A DNA stretch of 36,717 nt, from the NCBI GenBank assembly GCA_910578715.1, contig CAJTRL010000037.1, forward strand, positions 1 through 36,717, written 5' to 3'. The DNA comes from an uncultured Lachnospiraceae bacterium. Lineage in GTDB: Bacteria > Bacillota > Clostridia > Lachnospirales > Lachnospiraceae. The translations under genes were made by a program, and so were the position numbers. Below the pieces are notes generated by a model. The model worked only from the letters and a program-made list of their open reading frames with translations. It was not told the origin of the DNA and made no database searches. Shown here piece by piece: positions 16,706-24,417 of the stretch; within the stretch, counting starts at the first letter, position 1, and every line of letters begins with the position of its first letter.

Positions 16706-16737
16706 AATTCGCGCGCTAAGAAAGGAGCATGGTTATA
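16706..16737 (+). repeat. 32-bp dispersed repeat, copy 2
   Basis: Matches 7074-7105 with three differences. Here it lies in the 152-base gap between recU and the second amidase. It still contains a ribosome-site sequence (AGAAAGGAG), but no long gene follows at the expected distance. An 18-codon reading frame (ATG at 16729 to TGA at 16783-16785) runs from it into the next repeat. Confidence 0.75.
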
Positions 16738-16740
16738 AGG

Positions 16741-16811
16741 TTGAAAGAAAAGCGCTTTCAACTATTGAATTTGAGTGCCTGCTGAAGCAGGCAGATGGGA
16801 GTAAAGATGAA
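16741..16811 (+). promoter_or_regulatory. Repeated structured leader element, copy A (second amidase)
   Basis: Bases 16757-16811 match 21896-21950 with four differences in 55 bases, ending in the ATGAA start of the amidase. Three features can be seen. TTGAAAG (16741-16747) pairs with CTTTCAA (16755-16761). TTCAA (16757-16761) can alternatively pair with TTGAA (16765-16769). A GCCTGC/GCAGGC hairpin (16777-16782 with 16787-16792) precedes the GGGAG ribosome site. The first two hairpins share an arm and cannot form together, so this may be a cis-acting RNA element. Confidence 0.6.
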
Positions 16812-17676
16812 AAATAGCAAAAAACAGCCGCCGGACTATCAAAAAATGGCCGGAAAGAAAGGGCGGCGCATAATGCGGTTTGTCGCACTGTTTCTGACGG
16901 CATGCACTGTTTTTGTAAATGCTACGGCGACATGCCGGGCAGAAAAGACAAAAGCAGAGACGGAAACAGCCGGAGCAAAGCAGACGGAAGCGGAAACAGA
17001 AGACACAAATCAGGCAGAGACAGAAGGCCCCGTCATCGTCATCGACGCCGGACATCAGGCGAAAGGAAACAGCGAGAAGGAGCCGGTCGGGCCGGGCGCC
17101 AGCGAGATGAAGGCAAAAGTTGCGGGCGGCACGAGCGGATGCGTCAGCGGTCTGCATGAATACGAGCTCACCCTTGCGGTGGCCTTAAAGCTCCAGGCGG
17201 AACTGGAAGAACGGGGATATACCGTCCTGATGATTCGGACGGAAAATGACGTCAATTTAAGCAATGCGGAACGGGCCATTGTTGCGAATGAAGCGGAAGC
17301 GGACGTTTTTATCAGGATTCATGCCGACGGAAGCGAAAATGCTTCCGCTAAGGGGGCAATGACTATCTGCCAGACGAAGGATAACCCTTATAATGCGGCG
17401 TTCTATGAACAAAGCCGGGCGTTGTCCGATGCGGTGTTAGACGGTCTTGTGGAAGAAACTGGCTGTAAAAAGAGAAAAGTCTGGGAAACCGATACGATGA
17501 GCGGCATCAACTGGTGTCAGGTTCCCGTTACCATCGTCGAAATGGGATTTATGACAAATCCCGAAGAAGATGCGCTGATGGCGACGGAAGAATACCAGCA
17601 GAAACTTGCGACGGGAATCGCGGACGGCATCGATGCTTACTTTGCACAAGAACCTTTGAAAGAAGAACAGAATTGA
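16807..17676 (+). CDS. Secreted N-acetylmuramoyl-L-alanine amidase (Amidase_3)
   Basis: A 289-residue peptidoglycan amidase. A basic N-terminus and a hydrophobic helix (about 23-43) form a signal peptide or anchor. An acidic, Thr/Glu/Ala-rich linker follows (about 45-75). The catalytic domain shows VIVIDAGHQ (zinc His), LHEYELTLAVALKL (zinc Glu), VFIRIHADG (zinc His) and TIVEMGFMTNPEED (catalytic Glu). Unlike the amidase at 7746 it has no added C-terminal domain or helix. A conserved loop after the first His (EKEPVGPGASEMK) is longer than in CwlM/LytC-type enzymes. The start at 16807 is set by GGGAG five bases upstream, inside the repeated leader. The hisZ promoter overlaps its stop codon. 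Confidence 0.92.
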   Translation: MKNSKKQPPDYQKMAGKKGRRIMRFVALFLTACTVFVNATATCRAEKTKAETETAGAKQTEAETEDTNQAETEGPVIVIDAGHQAKGNSEKEPVGPGASEMKAKVAGGTSGCVSGLHEYELTLAVALKLQAELEERGYTVLMIRTENDVNLSNAERAIVANEAEADVFIRIHADGSENASAKGAMTICQTKDNPYNAAFYEQSRALSDAVLDGLVEETGCKKRKVWETDTMSGINWCQVPVTIVEMGFMTNPEEDALMATEEYQQKLATGIADGIDAYFAQEPLKEEQN

Positions 17677-17701
17677 CAAATACTTTGTTTTTCTGTATAC
17701 T
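17673..17701 (+). promoter_or_regulatory. Strong sigma-A promoter of the his cluster
   Basis: TTGACA (17673-17678) and TATACT (17696-17701) are separated by 17 bases. The -35 box is perfect and overlaps the stop codon of the amidase gene. Transcription would start near 17708, giving a leader of about 165 bases before hisZ. Confidence 0.8.
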
Positions 17702-17737
17702 ACATTTGTTTATTAATCTATTGTGATAATGAATTAC

Positions 17738-17848
17738 CACTTTAAATTATTAAAGTGCCGAGGCGGTATTGCAAGTATATTGTATTGAATAATAATACCG
17801 TTTTTTAATAAGAAACAGAACCGACTGATTCCTGTTATTTTACGGTAT
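17738..17848 (+). promoter_or_regulatory. his leader: hairpin, terminator and competing downstream pairing
   Basis: Within the leader, CACTTTAA (17738-17745) pairs with TTAAAGTG (17750-17757). CGGTATT (17764-17770) pairs with AATACCG (17794-17800), which is followed directly by TTTTTT, a terminator-like structure. The same 3' arm can instead pair with ACGGTAT at 17842-17848, next to the hisZ ribosome site. This suggests attenuation or initiation control. I see no T-box bulge sequence and no His-codon-rich leader peptide, so the signal is unknown. It could also simply be a terminator read through in part. Confidence 0.55.
17764..17806 (+). terminator. Intrinsic terminator inside the his leader
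   Basis: A 7-bp stem CGGTATT/AATACCG with a long AT-rich loop, followed by a run of six T. The long loop makes it a weak terminator by itself. It lies downstream of the his promoter, so it acts on the his transcript. Confidence 0.5.
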
Positions 17849-17871
17849 CGGAGAAAGGAAATGAAACTGCA

Positions 17872-18984
17872 ATGAACAGAAAACTGGTACATACGCCGGA
17901 AGGCGTCCGGGACATTTACGGGGATGAAGAAGAGAAAAAACTGAAAGTGGAAAGACTTTTGTCGGAAAAAATACACGCCTACGGATGCCGCGATATCCAG
18001 ACGCCGACCTTTGAGTTTTTCGATGTATTTTCCAAAGAGGTGGGTACGACACCTTCAAAGGAATTGTATAAATTTTTTGACAAAGAGGGAAACACGCTCG
18101 TGCTCCGTCCGGATTTTACGCCGTCCATAGCCCGCTGTGCCGCCAAATATTTCATGGATGAGGAGGTACCGCTAAGGCTCTGCTATCAGGGAAACACCTT
18201 TACCAATACTTCCAGTCTGCAGGGGAAACTGAAAGAAGTTACACAGATGGGCGTCGAGCTGATTGGCGACGATTCCGTCTATGCGGACGCGGAAATGCTC
18301 GCGATGGTGATTGAGGCGCTTTACCATGCGGGCCTTACCGATTTTCAGGTAAGCGTCGGAAATCTGGAATATTTCAAAGGCATCTGTGCGGAGGCCGGCC
18401 TGGATGAGGAAACGGAGCTTACGCTCCGGGAACTGATTTCCGGCAAAAACTATTTCGGCGCGGAGGAACTGCTGGAAAACAGAAAGGTCAGAGACAAAGA
18501 CAAAAAGGTATTGTTAAAAACAAGCGACCTGTTCGGTTCCACGGAAGCCTTGGAAGAAGCGAGAAAAGCGGTCAATAACGACCGTTCGCTGAAAGCAATC
18601 GAACGGCTGGAACAGGTATATAAAGTGCTCTGTGATTACGGTGTGGAAAAATATGTTTCTTTTGACCTTACCATGCTGAGCAAGTATAATTATTATACGG
18701 GCATTATTTTCAAAGGGTATACTTATGGCGTGGGCGATACCATAGTCAAAGGCGGCAGATATGACAGTCTGCTCGGCCGTTTCGGAAAAGAAGCGCCGGC
18801 CATCGGTTTTATGATAGCGGTAGACGACCTCCTTCTTGCGATGGAACGGCAGAACGTGCTGACCGCCCATCCGGCGAAGCGGGTACAGCTTTATTATCAG
18901 GAGCATAATTTCAGAGAGCGGCTGAAAGAAGCGAGAATGCTCCGGGCGGAAGGGAAAGCCGTGGAGCTGCTTCCGGAAAAATAG
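17872..18984 (+). CDS. hisZ: ATP phosphoribosyltransferase regulatory subunit HisZ
   Basis: A catalytically silent relative of histidyl-tRNA synthetase that joins short-form HisG to make the active, histidine-regulated first enzyme of histidine synthesis. At 370 residues it lacks the anticodon-binding domain of HisRS. It keeps the class II fold: TPEGVRDIYGDEEEKK at the start, VLRPDFTPSIARCAAKYF, and LCYQGNTFTNTSSLQGKLKEVTQMG as the motif 2-like region. SFDLTMLSKYNYYTGIIFKGYTYG and GGRYDSLLGRFG follow. It is the first gene of the cluster; hisG follows after about 90 bases. GAGAAAGG lies upstream of the ATG. Confidence 0.94.
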   Translation: MNRKLVHTPEGVRDIYGDEEEKKLKVERLLSEKIHAYGCRDIQTPTFEFFDVFSKEVGTTPSKELYKFFDKEGNTLVLRPDFTPSIARCAAKYFMDEEVPLRLCYQGNTFTNTSSLQGKLKEVTQMGVELIGDDSVYADAEMLAMVIEALYHAGLTDFQVSVGNLEYFKGICAEAGLDEETELTLRELISGKNYFGAEELLENRKVRDKDKKVLLKTSDLFGSTEALEEARKAVNNDRSLKAIERLEQVYKVLCDYGVEKYVSFDLTMLSKYNYYTGIIFKGYTYGVGDTIVKGGRYDSLLGRFGKEAPAIGFMIAVDDLLLAMERQNVLTAHPAKRVQLYYQEHNFRERLKEARMLRAEGKAVELLPEK

Positions 18985-19073
18985 TTTCCGGAGAAATAGA
19001 AAGACCGGAAAGGCTGCCGGAGCAGAAAAGTGATTATGAATGCCGCATAGAAGACGGCGGAATGAGAGGAACT

Positions 19074-19718
19074 ATGAATGAAGAAAGATATCTGACCTTT
19101 GCGCTGGCGAAGGGCAGACTTGCCAATAAAACGATGGAACTGCTGGAAGAAATCGGCATCACCTGTGAAGAAATGAAAGATAAAAATTCCAGAAAGCTGA
19201 TTTTCGTCAATGAAGAAAAGAAACTGAGATTTTTCCTTGCCAAAGGGCCGGATGTGCCGACCTATGTGGAATATGGCGCGGCGGACATCGGCGTCGTCGG
19301 CAAAGATACCATTATGGAAGAAAACCGCCATGTTTACGAGGTGCTGGATTTGGGATATGGAAAATGCCGCATGTGTATCTGCGGGCCGGACAGCGCGGAA
19401 GAACTGTTAAAGCACCATGAAATGATTCGGGTGGCCAGCAAATATCCCAATATTGCCAAAGATTATTTTTATAATAAAAAGCACCAGACGGTGGATATCA
19501 TTAAACTGAATGGTTCCGTGGAACTGGGCCCGATTGTCGGGCTTTCCGACGTTATCGTTGATATTGTGGAAACGGGCTCCACCCTGAAAGAAAACGGCCT
19601 GCAGGTATTGGAGGAAATCTGTCCCTTGTCGGCTCGCATGATTGTCAATCAGGTGAGCATGCAGATGGAGCCGGAACGCATCAAGAAACTGATTGGCGAT
19701 TTAAAGAATCATTTATAG
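19074..19718 (+). CDS. hisG: ATP phosphoribosyltransferase, short form
   Basis: Catalyses ATP + PRPP to phosphoribosyl-ATP, the committed step of histidine synthesis. The 214 residues are the short form, without the C-terminal ACT-like regulatory domain, which agrees with hisZ upstream. Visible motifs are LTFALAKGRLANKTMELLEEIGI, FLAKGPDVPTYVEYGAADIGVVGKD, and ELGPIVGLSDVIVDIVETGSTLKENGL, the PRPP-binding loop. Start 19074 was taken because GAGAGG lies just upstream; an ATG at 19062 precedes this site. Confidence 0.96.
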   Translation: MNEERYLTFALAKGRLANKTMELLEEIGITCEEMKDKNSRKLIFVNEEKKLRFFLAKGPDVPTYVEYGAADIGVVGKDTIMEENRHVYEVLDLGYGKCRMCICGPDSAEELLKHHEMIRVASKYPNIAKDYFYNKKHQTVDIIKLNGSVELGPIVGLSDVIVDIVETGSTLKENGLQVLEEICPLSARMIVNQVSMQMEPERIKKLIGDLKNHL

Positions 19719-19801
19719 GGCGGAATTTTGTATAACTGTTATTTTGAAAGAATATGTTTCACAATTATAAAAGTTTTTTTAAAGAAAGGGGAAATTGGAA
19801 C

Positions 19802-20548
19802 ATGAAAGAGTATAAGGGGATTGTAATTGCGTTGATTTCCGGTATTTGCGCGATTATCTGCGTGAGCATCCTGACAGGGAAACTGGTTGCTTACAAGCAG
19901 ACATCGGGAAGCGGCGGACTGACGGCGACCGGCTCCGCAAGCTGTGATTTCGAAGCGGACCTAATCGTATGGAGAGGGAACTTTTCCGCTTATGGAATGA
20001 CGACCCAGGATGCTTACAAACGCCTGAAAAAGGATGCAGAAGTCATCCGGGATTATCTGGTGAAAAACGGTGTGACGGAGGATGAAATGGTCTTTGGCTC
20101 CATCAGTATTTCCAAGAGATACCGTTATGAATATAATGATGAGGGTTATGAAATCGGCAGATATGAAGACGGATACGATTTGTATCAGGAAATCAGCGTC
20201 ACTTCCAATGACGTCGATAAGGTGGATAATATTTCCAGGGACATTACGCAGCTTATCGAAGCCAATGTGGAATTTAATTCGGAAAGTCCGGAATATTACT
20301 ATACGAAGCTGGATGAACTGAAACTGCAGTTAATCGAAGAGGCGACGGCCAACGCCAAAGAAAGAATCGACATTATGGCGGAAGGAACGGGCGCCCAGGT
20401 GGATAAGCTGCTGACGGCAAATCTCGGCGTTTTTCAGATTACCGCGCAGAATACCAATTCCGATTACAGTTACGGCGGAACGTTCAATACCAGTTCCAGA
20501 CAGAAAACCGCATCCATTACGGTGAAACTGAATTACAGCGTGAAATAG
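19802..20548 (+). CDS. SIMPL domain (DUF541) protein inserted in the his cluster
   Basis: A 248-residue exported or membrane-anchored protein. Residues about 5-27 are hydrophobic (GIVIALISGICAIICVSILTG). The rest is a SIMPL domain: a start of LTATGSASCDFEADLIVWRGNFSA type, a central region with ISKRYRYEYNDEGYEIGRY, and a LIEEATANAKERIDIMAEGTG helix typical of the family. The end is IQ/K-rich beta strands (TASITVKLNYSVK). SIMPL proteins (for example E. coli YggE, B. subtilis YlbF-region relatives) are linked to stress or envelope functions, with no tie to histidine synthesis. It lies 83 bases after hisG and 16 before hisD, in the same direction, so it is probably co-transcribed. The start is set by GAAAGGGG. 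Confidence 0.85.
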   Translation: MKEYKGIVIALISGICAIICVSILTGKLVAYKQTSGSGGLTATGSASCDFEADLIVWRGNFSAYGMTTQDAYKRLKKDAEVIRDYLVKNGVTEDEMVFGSISISKRYRYEYNDEGYEIGRYEDGYDLYQEISVTSNDVDKVDNISRDITQLIEANVEFNSESPEYYYTKLDELKLQLIEEATANAKERIDIMAEGTGAQVDKLLTANLGVFQITAQNTNSDYSYGGTFNTSSRQKTASITVKLNYSVK

Positions 20549-20564
20549 AAAGGCGGGAAGCAAT

Positions 20565-21854
20565 TTGAGAACGATACAATTAACGGAGCAGACCAGGAAA
20601 GACCTCCTGAGCAGTCTTTTGAAAAGAAGTCCTGGAAATTATGCAAAATATGAATTTACCGTAGCGGAAATCATCGATAAAGTCAGGGAAGAAGGCGATT
20701 CGGCGCTGTTTTCCTATACGAAGAAATTTGATAAATGGGAGATGAATGCGGACAATATCCGGGTATCGGAAGCGGAAATAGAAGCGGCTTTCGCAGAGAC
20801 TGCTCCTGAATTTGTTGAAGTGATGAAACGCGCCGCCGCCAATATCACCGCATTTCATCAGAAACAGCTCCGCAACAGCTGGATTGACACGAAACCGGAC
20901 GGTTCCATACTGGGCCAGCGGATTCTGCCGATAGGCGTCTCCGGTGTATATGTGCCGGGCGGAAAAGCGGCATATCCGAGCAGTGTACTGATGAACGTGC
21001 TTCCCGCCAAAGTTGCGGGGGTAAAAAGAATCATTATGGCTACGCCGGCCGGAGCGGACGGTAAGGTAAATCCCGGAACCCTTGTTGCGGCCAAAATTGC
21101 GGGCGTGAATGAAATTTATAAAGTCGGAGGTGCGCAGGCCATCGCCGCGATGGCCTTTGGAACACAGAGCATTCCGAAAGTCGATAAAATTACCGGTCCT
21201 GGCAATATTTTTGTTGCGCTCGCCAAGAAAGCCTGTTTTGGGTATGTCAGCATTGACTCCATCGCCGGACCCAGCGAAATCCTGGTCATCGCCGACGAAA
21301 CGGCCAATCCCCGTTATGTGGCGGCCGATTTGCTTTCCCAGGCGGAACATGACGAACTGGCCAGCGCCATACTGATTACCACAAGCCAAAAACTGGCGGA
21401 GGAAGTCTCTGCACAGATAGACGAGTTTTTAAAAGAACTGTCAAGAGCGGAAATTATTCGGAAATCGCTGGATAATTACGGATATATTCTGCTTGCGGAT
21501 TCTCTCGACGATGCCGTTTCCGCGGCCAATGAAATCGCATCGGAACATTTGGAAATCCTGACAAAAGACCCTTATTATGTGATGACCAAAATCGAAAATG
21601 CCGGCGCTATTTTCCTGGGAGAGTATTCCTCGGAGCCTCTCGGCGATTACTTTGCGGGGCCGAATCATATTCTGCCGACCAACGGGACGGCGAAGTTCTT
21701 CTCCCCGTTAAACGTGGATGATTTCATGAAAAAAACGAGCCTCATTTCTTATTCCAGAGAAGCGCTGGAGCGGGCGCATAAGGACATAGAGCTGTTTGCC
21801 GAAAAAGAAGGCCTGACGGCACATGCCAACTCCGTCAGGGTGAGATTTCAGTAA
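20565..21854 (+). CDS. hisD: Histidinol dehydrogenase
   Basis: Zinc enzyme that oxidises L-histidinol to L-histidine in two NAD-dependent steps. The 429 residues match the family. Motifs: VSGVYVPGGKAAYPSSVLMNVLPAKVAGV, KVGGAQAIAAMAFGT, KITGPGNIFVALAKK, AGPSEILVIADE, AADLLSQAEHDE and SEHLEIL with the catalytic Glu-His pair. GPNHILPTNGTAKFFSPL and AHANSVRVR close the protein. It starts at TTG: the only plausible start near the AAAGGCGGG ribosome site, and the protein then opens with MRTIQLTEQ. A rare start may lower its output relative to neighbours. Confidence 0.95.
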   Translation: MRTIQLTEQTRKDLLSSLLKRSPGNYAKYEFTVAEIIDKVREEGDSALFSYTKKFDKWEMNADNIRVSEAEIEAAFAETAPEFVEVMKRAAANITAFHQKQLRNSWIDTKPDGSILGQRILPIGVSGVYVPGGKAAYPSSVLMNVLPAKVAGVKRIIMATPAGADGKVNPGTLVAAKIAGVNEIYKVGGAQAIAAMAFGTQSIPKVDKITGPGNIFVALAKKACFGYVSIDSIAGPSEILVIADETANPRYVAADLLSQAEHDELASAILITTSQKLAEEVSAQIDEFLKELSRAEIIRKSLDNYGYILLADSLDDAVSAANEIASEHLEILTKDPYYVMTKIENAGAIFLGEYSSEPLGDYFAGPNHILPTNGTAKFFSPLNVDDFMKKTSLISYSREALERAHKDIELFAEKEGLTAHANSVRVRFQ

Positions 21855-21886
21855 ATACCGCCTGTGCAGCGGAACAGAAGTAAGTG

Positions 21887-21950
21887 TTGAATAAATTCAA
21901 CTATTGAATTTGAGTGCCTGCCAAAGCAGGCTGATGGGAGTAAACATGAA
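21887..21950 (+). promoter_or_regulatory. Repeated structured leader element, copy B (hisB)
   Basis: Bases 21896-21950 match copy A at 16757-16811 with four differences. TTGAAT (21887-21892) pairs with ATTCAA (21895-21900). This replaces the TTGAAAG/CTTTCAA stem of copy A with a different but still paired sequence. The GCCTGC/GCAGGC hairpin is intact (21916-21921 with 21926-21931). GGGAG then precedes the hisB start by five bases. It lies in the 91-base gap between hisD and hisB. Confidence 0.6.
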
Positions 21951-22536
21951 CAGAACTGCAGAAGTAAAAAGAAAGACAAAAGAGACGGATATCGCGCTTT
22001 TCCTCTCCTTAGACGGCACGGGGAAAAGTGAAGTCTCATCAGGCATCGGTTTTTTCGACCACATGCTGGAAGGCTTTTCCAAACACGGTTTTTTTGATTT
22101 GACTTTATCGGTCAATGGTGATTTGCACGTGGATGCCCATCATACCGTGGAAGATACGGGTATTGTGCTCGGCCAGGCAATCAAAGAAGCTGCCGGGGAC
22201 AAAAAAGGCATCCGGCGCTACGGCTTTTTTATTCTGCCGATGGACGACGCGCTCTGTCTGTGCGCCGTGGATTTGTGCGGTAGACCGTATCTTGATTTTT
22301 CCTGTAACTTTCAGGCGGAACGCGTGGGAGGGCTCGATACGGAACTGATAAAGGAATTTTTCCAGGCGGTATCGTACAGCGCAGGCATGAATATTCATAT
22401 CCGAATGCTGGCCGGAGAAAATACACATCATATGGCTGAAGCGATATTTAAGGCATTTGGAAAAGCGCTCGACAATGCTACGGGAACGGACGGGAGAATT
22501 ACGGATATTTTGAGCACCAAAGGAAGCCTTGCTTAA
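21946..22536 (+). CDS. hisB: Imidazoleglycerol-phosphate dehydratase
   Basis: Dehydrates imidazole glycerol phosphate to imidazole acetol phosphate, using manganese bound by His-rich motifs. The 196 residues are the monofunctional form, without a histidinol phosphatase domain. Motifs: GIGFFDHMLEGFSKHGFFDL, HHTVEDTGIVLGQAIKEA, RYGFFILPMDDAL, and near the end HIRMLAGENTHHMAEAIFKAFGKAL. The start at 21946 is set by GGGAG inside the repeated leader. The frame stays open to a TTG at 21904, but that would translate the repeat. Confidence 0.95.
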   Translation: MNRTAEVKRKTKETDIALFLSLDGTGKSEVSSGIGFFDHMLEGFSKHGFFDLTLSVNGDLHVDAHHTVEDTGIVLGQAIKEAAGDKKGIRRYGFFILPMDDALCLCAVDLCGRPYLDFSCNFQAERVGGLDTELIKEFFQAVSYSAGMNIHIRMLAGENTHHMAEAIFKAFGKALDNATGTDGRITDILSTKGSLA

Positions 22537-22617
22537 AAATGGGGGCATAAAAACGGACATATCTGCCCGCCACCGGACTGCCCGGCACTGACAATCTGGA
22601 AGAAACGGAGAACTGAA

Positions 22618-23898
22618 ATGTACAAGAAGCTGATACCATGTATTTATCTATATAAGGGAAATGCCGTGAAAGGATTTTCAGACAGTACCATTCTGGACAC
22701 GAATCCGGCGGCTCTCGGCAAATTTTATGGAGACAACGGCGCGGATGAATTAATCGTATATGATTTGTCGGAGGGCGATGCGGAGCACGAAGAAGCGCTG
22801 GATATCATCAAGGATATCTGTTCGGAGACTGAAATTCCGGTTATCGGGGCCGGAAACGTACACCGTATGGAGGATATCAAGAAACTGCTCTATGCGGGAT
22901 GCAAAAAAGCGGCATTGAATTATTCCAAAGAAGGAAATATCGAAATCACGGAAGAAGTTTCTCTGAAATTCGGCAAAGATAAGATTGTCACCTGTATCTC
23001 CGATGTGAGGGAAATTACGGACAATCTGGAATTGCTTGAAGCCTGTGTGGGAGAACTGATTCTCGTAAAAGAACGCTGCATTAAAGAAGCGATTGCCGTT
23101 TCCACACTGCCGATGATTGTTTCCGTGCCTGAAGTATCGCTGGATAAAATTCTGGAACTGCTTTCCAAAGATAACATCTGCGGCATCTCGGGTTATGCGA
23201 TTAACGAAAATGCCAAAGAACTGCCGGCTGTCAAGATGTTGTGTCAGACAAACGGCATTCCGGTCAATACTTATAGCGCGAAAATCACATGGGACGAACT
23301 GAAACTGAACAGTGACGGTCATATCCCTGTCGTCGTACAGGATTATAAAACCGATGAGGTATTAATGGTCGCCTATATGAATGAAGAGGCCTATAACAAA
23401 ACGCTGGAAACAGGTAAGATGACTTATTACAGCAGAAGCCGGGACGAATTATGGGTCAAAGGGGAAACGAGCGGTCATTATCAGTATGTCAAAGCGCTGA
23501 CTGCCGACTGCGACAAAGACACGATTCTGGCTCAGGTGTCGCAGATTGGTGCGGCCTGCCACACGGGCGCCCATTCCTGTTTTTTCAACGAAATCATGCG
23601 GAAAGAATACGAGGAAAATAATCCGCTCCGGGTATTTGAAAAAGTATTTGCTGTAATCCAGGACCGGAAAATTCATCCGAAGGAAGGTTCCTATACCAAT
23701 TATCTTTTCGATAAGGGAATTGATAAAATCTTAAAAAAACTGGGAGAGGAAGCGACGGAAATCGTCATCGCCGCCAAAAATCCCAATTCCAACGAAATCA
23801 AATACGAAATATCCGATTTTCTTTATCATATGATGGTGCTCATGGCTGAGAAAGGCGTTACCTGGGAGGAAATCACATCGGAACTTGCCAGAAGATAA
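22618..23898 (+). CDS. hisIE: HisIE bifunctional enzyme with an N-terminal degenerate HisF-like domain
   Basis: A 426-residue three-part protein. Residues about 222-325 are HisI (phosphoribosyl-AMP cyclohydrolase), with YYSRSRDELWVKGETSGHYQ and zinc ligands Cys298, Cys314 and Cys321. Residues about 338-426 are HisE (phosphoribosyl-ATP pyrophosphatase), with KKLGEEATEIVIAAKN and EISDFLYHMMVLM. These do steps 2 and 3 of histidine synthesis. Residues 1-215 resemble the HisF/HisA (beta-alpha)8 barrel: KKLIPCIYLYKGNAVKGF, DNGADELIVYDLSEGD, IPVIGAGNVHRMEDIKKLL. At the HisF catalytic Asp11 position there is Tyr10, and at Asp130 there is Ser128, so cyclase activity is unlikely; Lys18 is kept. The N-terminal part may be structural or regulatory. 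GGAG precedes the ATG by seven bases. Confidence 0.9.
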   Translation: MYKKLIPCIYLYKGNAVKGFSDSTILDTNPAALGKFYGDNGADELIVYDLSEGDAEHEEALDIIKDICSETEIPVIGAGNVHRMEDIKKLLYAGCKKAALNYSKEGNIEITEEVSLKFGKDKIVTCISDVREITDNLELLEACVGELILVKERCIKEAIAVSTLPMIVSVPEVSLDKILELLSKDNICGISGYAINENAKELPAVKMLCQTNGIPVNTYSAKITWDELKLNSDGHIPVVVQDYKTDEVLMVAYMNEEAYNKTLETGKMTYYSRSRDELWVKGETSGHYQYVKALTADCDKDTILAQVSQIGAACHTGAHSCFFNEIMRKEYEENNPLRVFEKVFAVIQDRKIHPKEGSYTNYLFDKGIDKILKKLGEEATEIVIAAKNPNSNEIKYEISDFLYHMMVLMAEKGVTWEEITSELARR

Positions 23899-23964
23899 AG
23901 GAAGGCCGTTCTTTTTTGATGCTTGTTTTCATAAAATATGGTGAAAAGAGCTGAGGAAAAGACG

Positions 23965-24378
23965 ATGGAAAAACAGGATAAAAAACAAGTCCCTGTCGAA
24001 AGAAAAATGAAGCTGGCACAATACATACGGGCGGAAAGCATGGATAACCGCGCAAGAATCAGACAACGGGAGCGAATCCTGTATGGAGCGGAAAATCTGC
24101 CGCCGGTATGGAATAATCACGAACCGCTGCGGCCGGATGGATATATGCCGGAGGGCGAAGGCACAGACGTGCCGGTTCCGGCTTCCAATACTTTCCGTTT
24201 CCGCATGGCGGCCGCAATTTTGCTGTTCATCGGATTTTTATTATGCGATGCGGGAAAGTATCAGTTGTTCGGCTATTCCATGAATGACATCTGCGGACTG
24301 ATTTCCGAAGATTATTTCAGTCTCTATGATGAGGAAGCCCCCGCAGAACTGCCACAGCTGTCGGAATTGCTGAAATAG
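23965..24378 (+). CDS. Unrecognised small single-TM protein
   Basis: A 137-residue protein of no family that I recognise. A charged N-terminal half (MEKQDKKQVPVERKMKLAQYIRAES is followed by more Arg/Lys) leads to a Pro-rich stretch (residues about 42-75) and one membrane helix (about 79-96, MAAAILLFIGFLLCDAG). A short tail of about 40 residues then ends in an acidic, Pro/Leu-rich sequence. The topology suggests a cytoplasmic N-terminus and an external C-terminus. GAGG at 23953-23956 is eight bases before this ATG; an upstream in-frame GTG/ATG region has no good site. It lies between hisIE and the TIGR03960 gene, 39 bases before the latter. Confidence 0.75.
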   Translation: MEKQDKKQVPVERKMKLAQYIRAESMDNRARIRQRERILYGAENLPPVWNNHEPLRPDGYMPEGEGTDVPVPASNTFRFRMAAAILLFIGFLLCDAGKYQLFGYSMNDICGLISEDYFSLYDEEAPAELPQLSELLK

Positions 24379-24417
24379 GCCGCTATTCGGCGTATTATCT
24401 GAAAGGTTGTAAACATC

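Noticed and set aside
16575..16817. 80-codon frame running from recU through both repeats
   Set aside because: The equivalent frame of copy B has no start and runs into hisB out of frame. Two of the three codons that differ between copies change the amino acid. It begins inside recU without a ribosome site.
17702..17872. T-box riboswitch in front of hisZ
   Set aside because: The conserved T-box bulge (TGGNACC-type) and specifier loop are not seen; the leader is also too short for a typical T-box.
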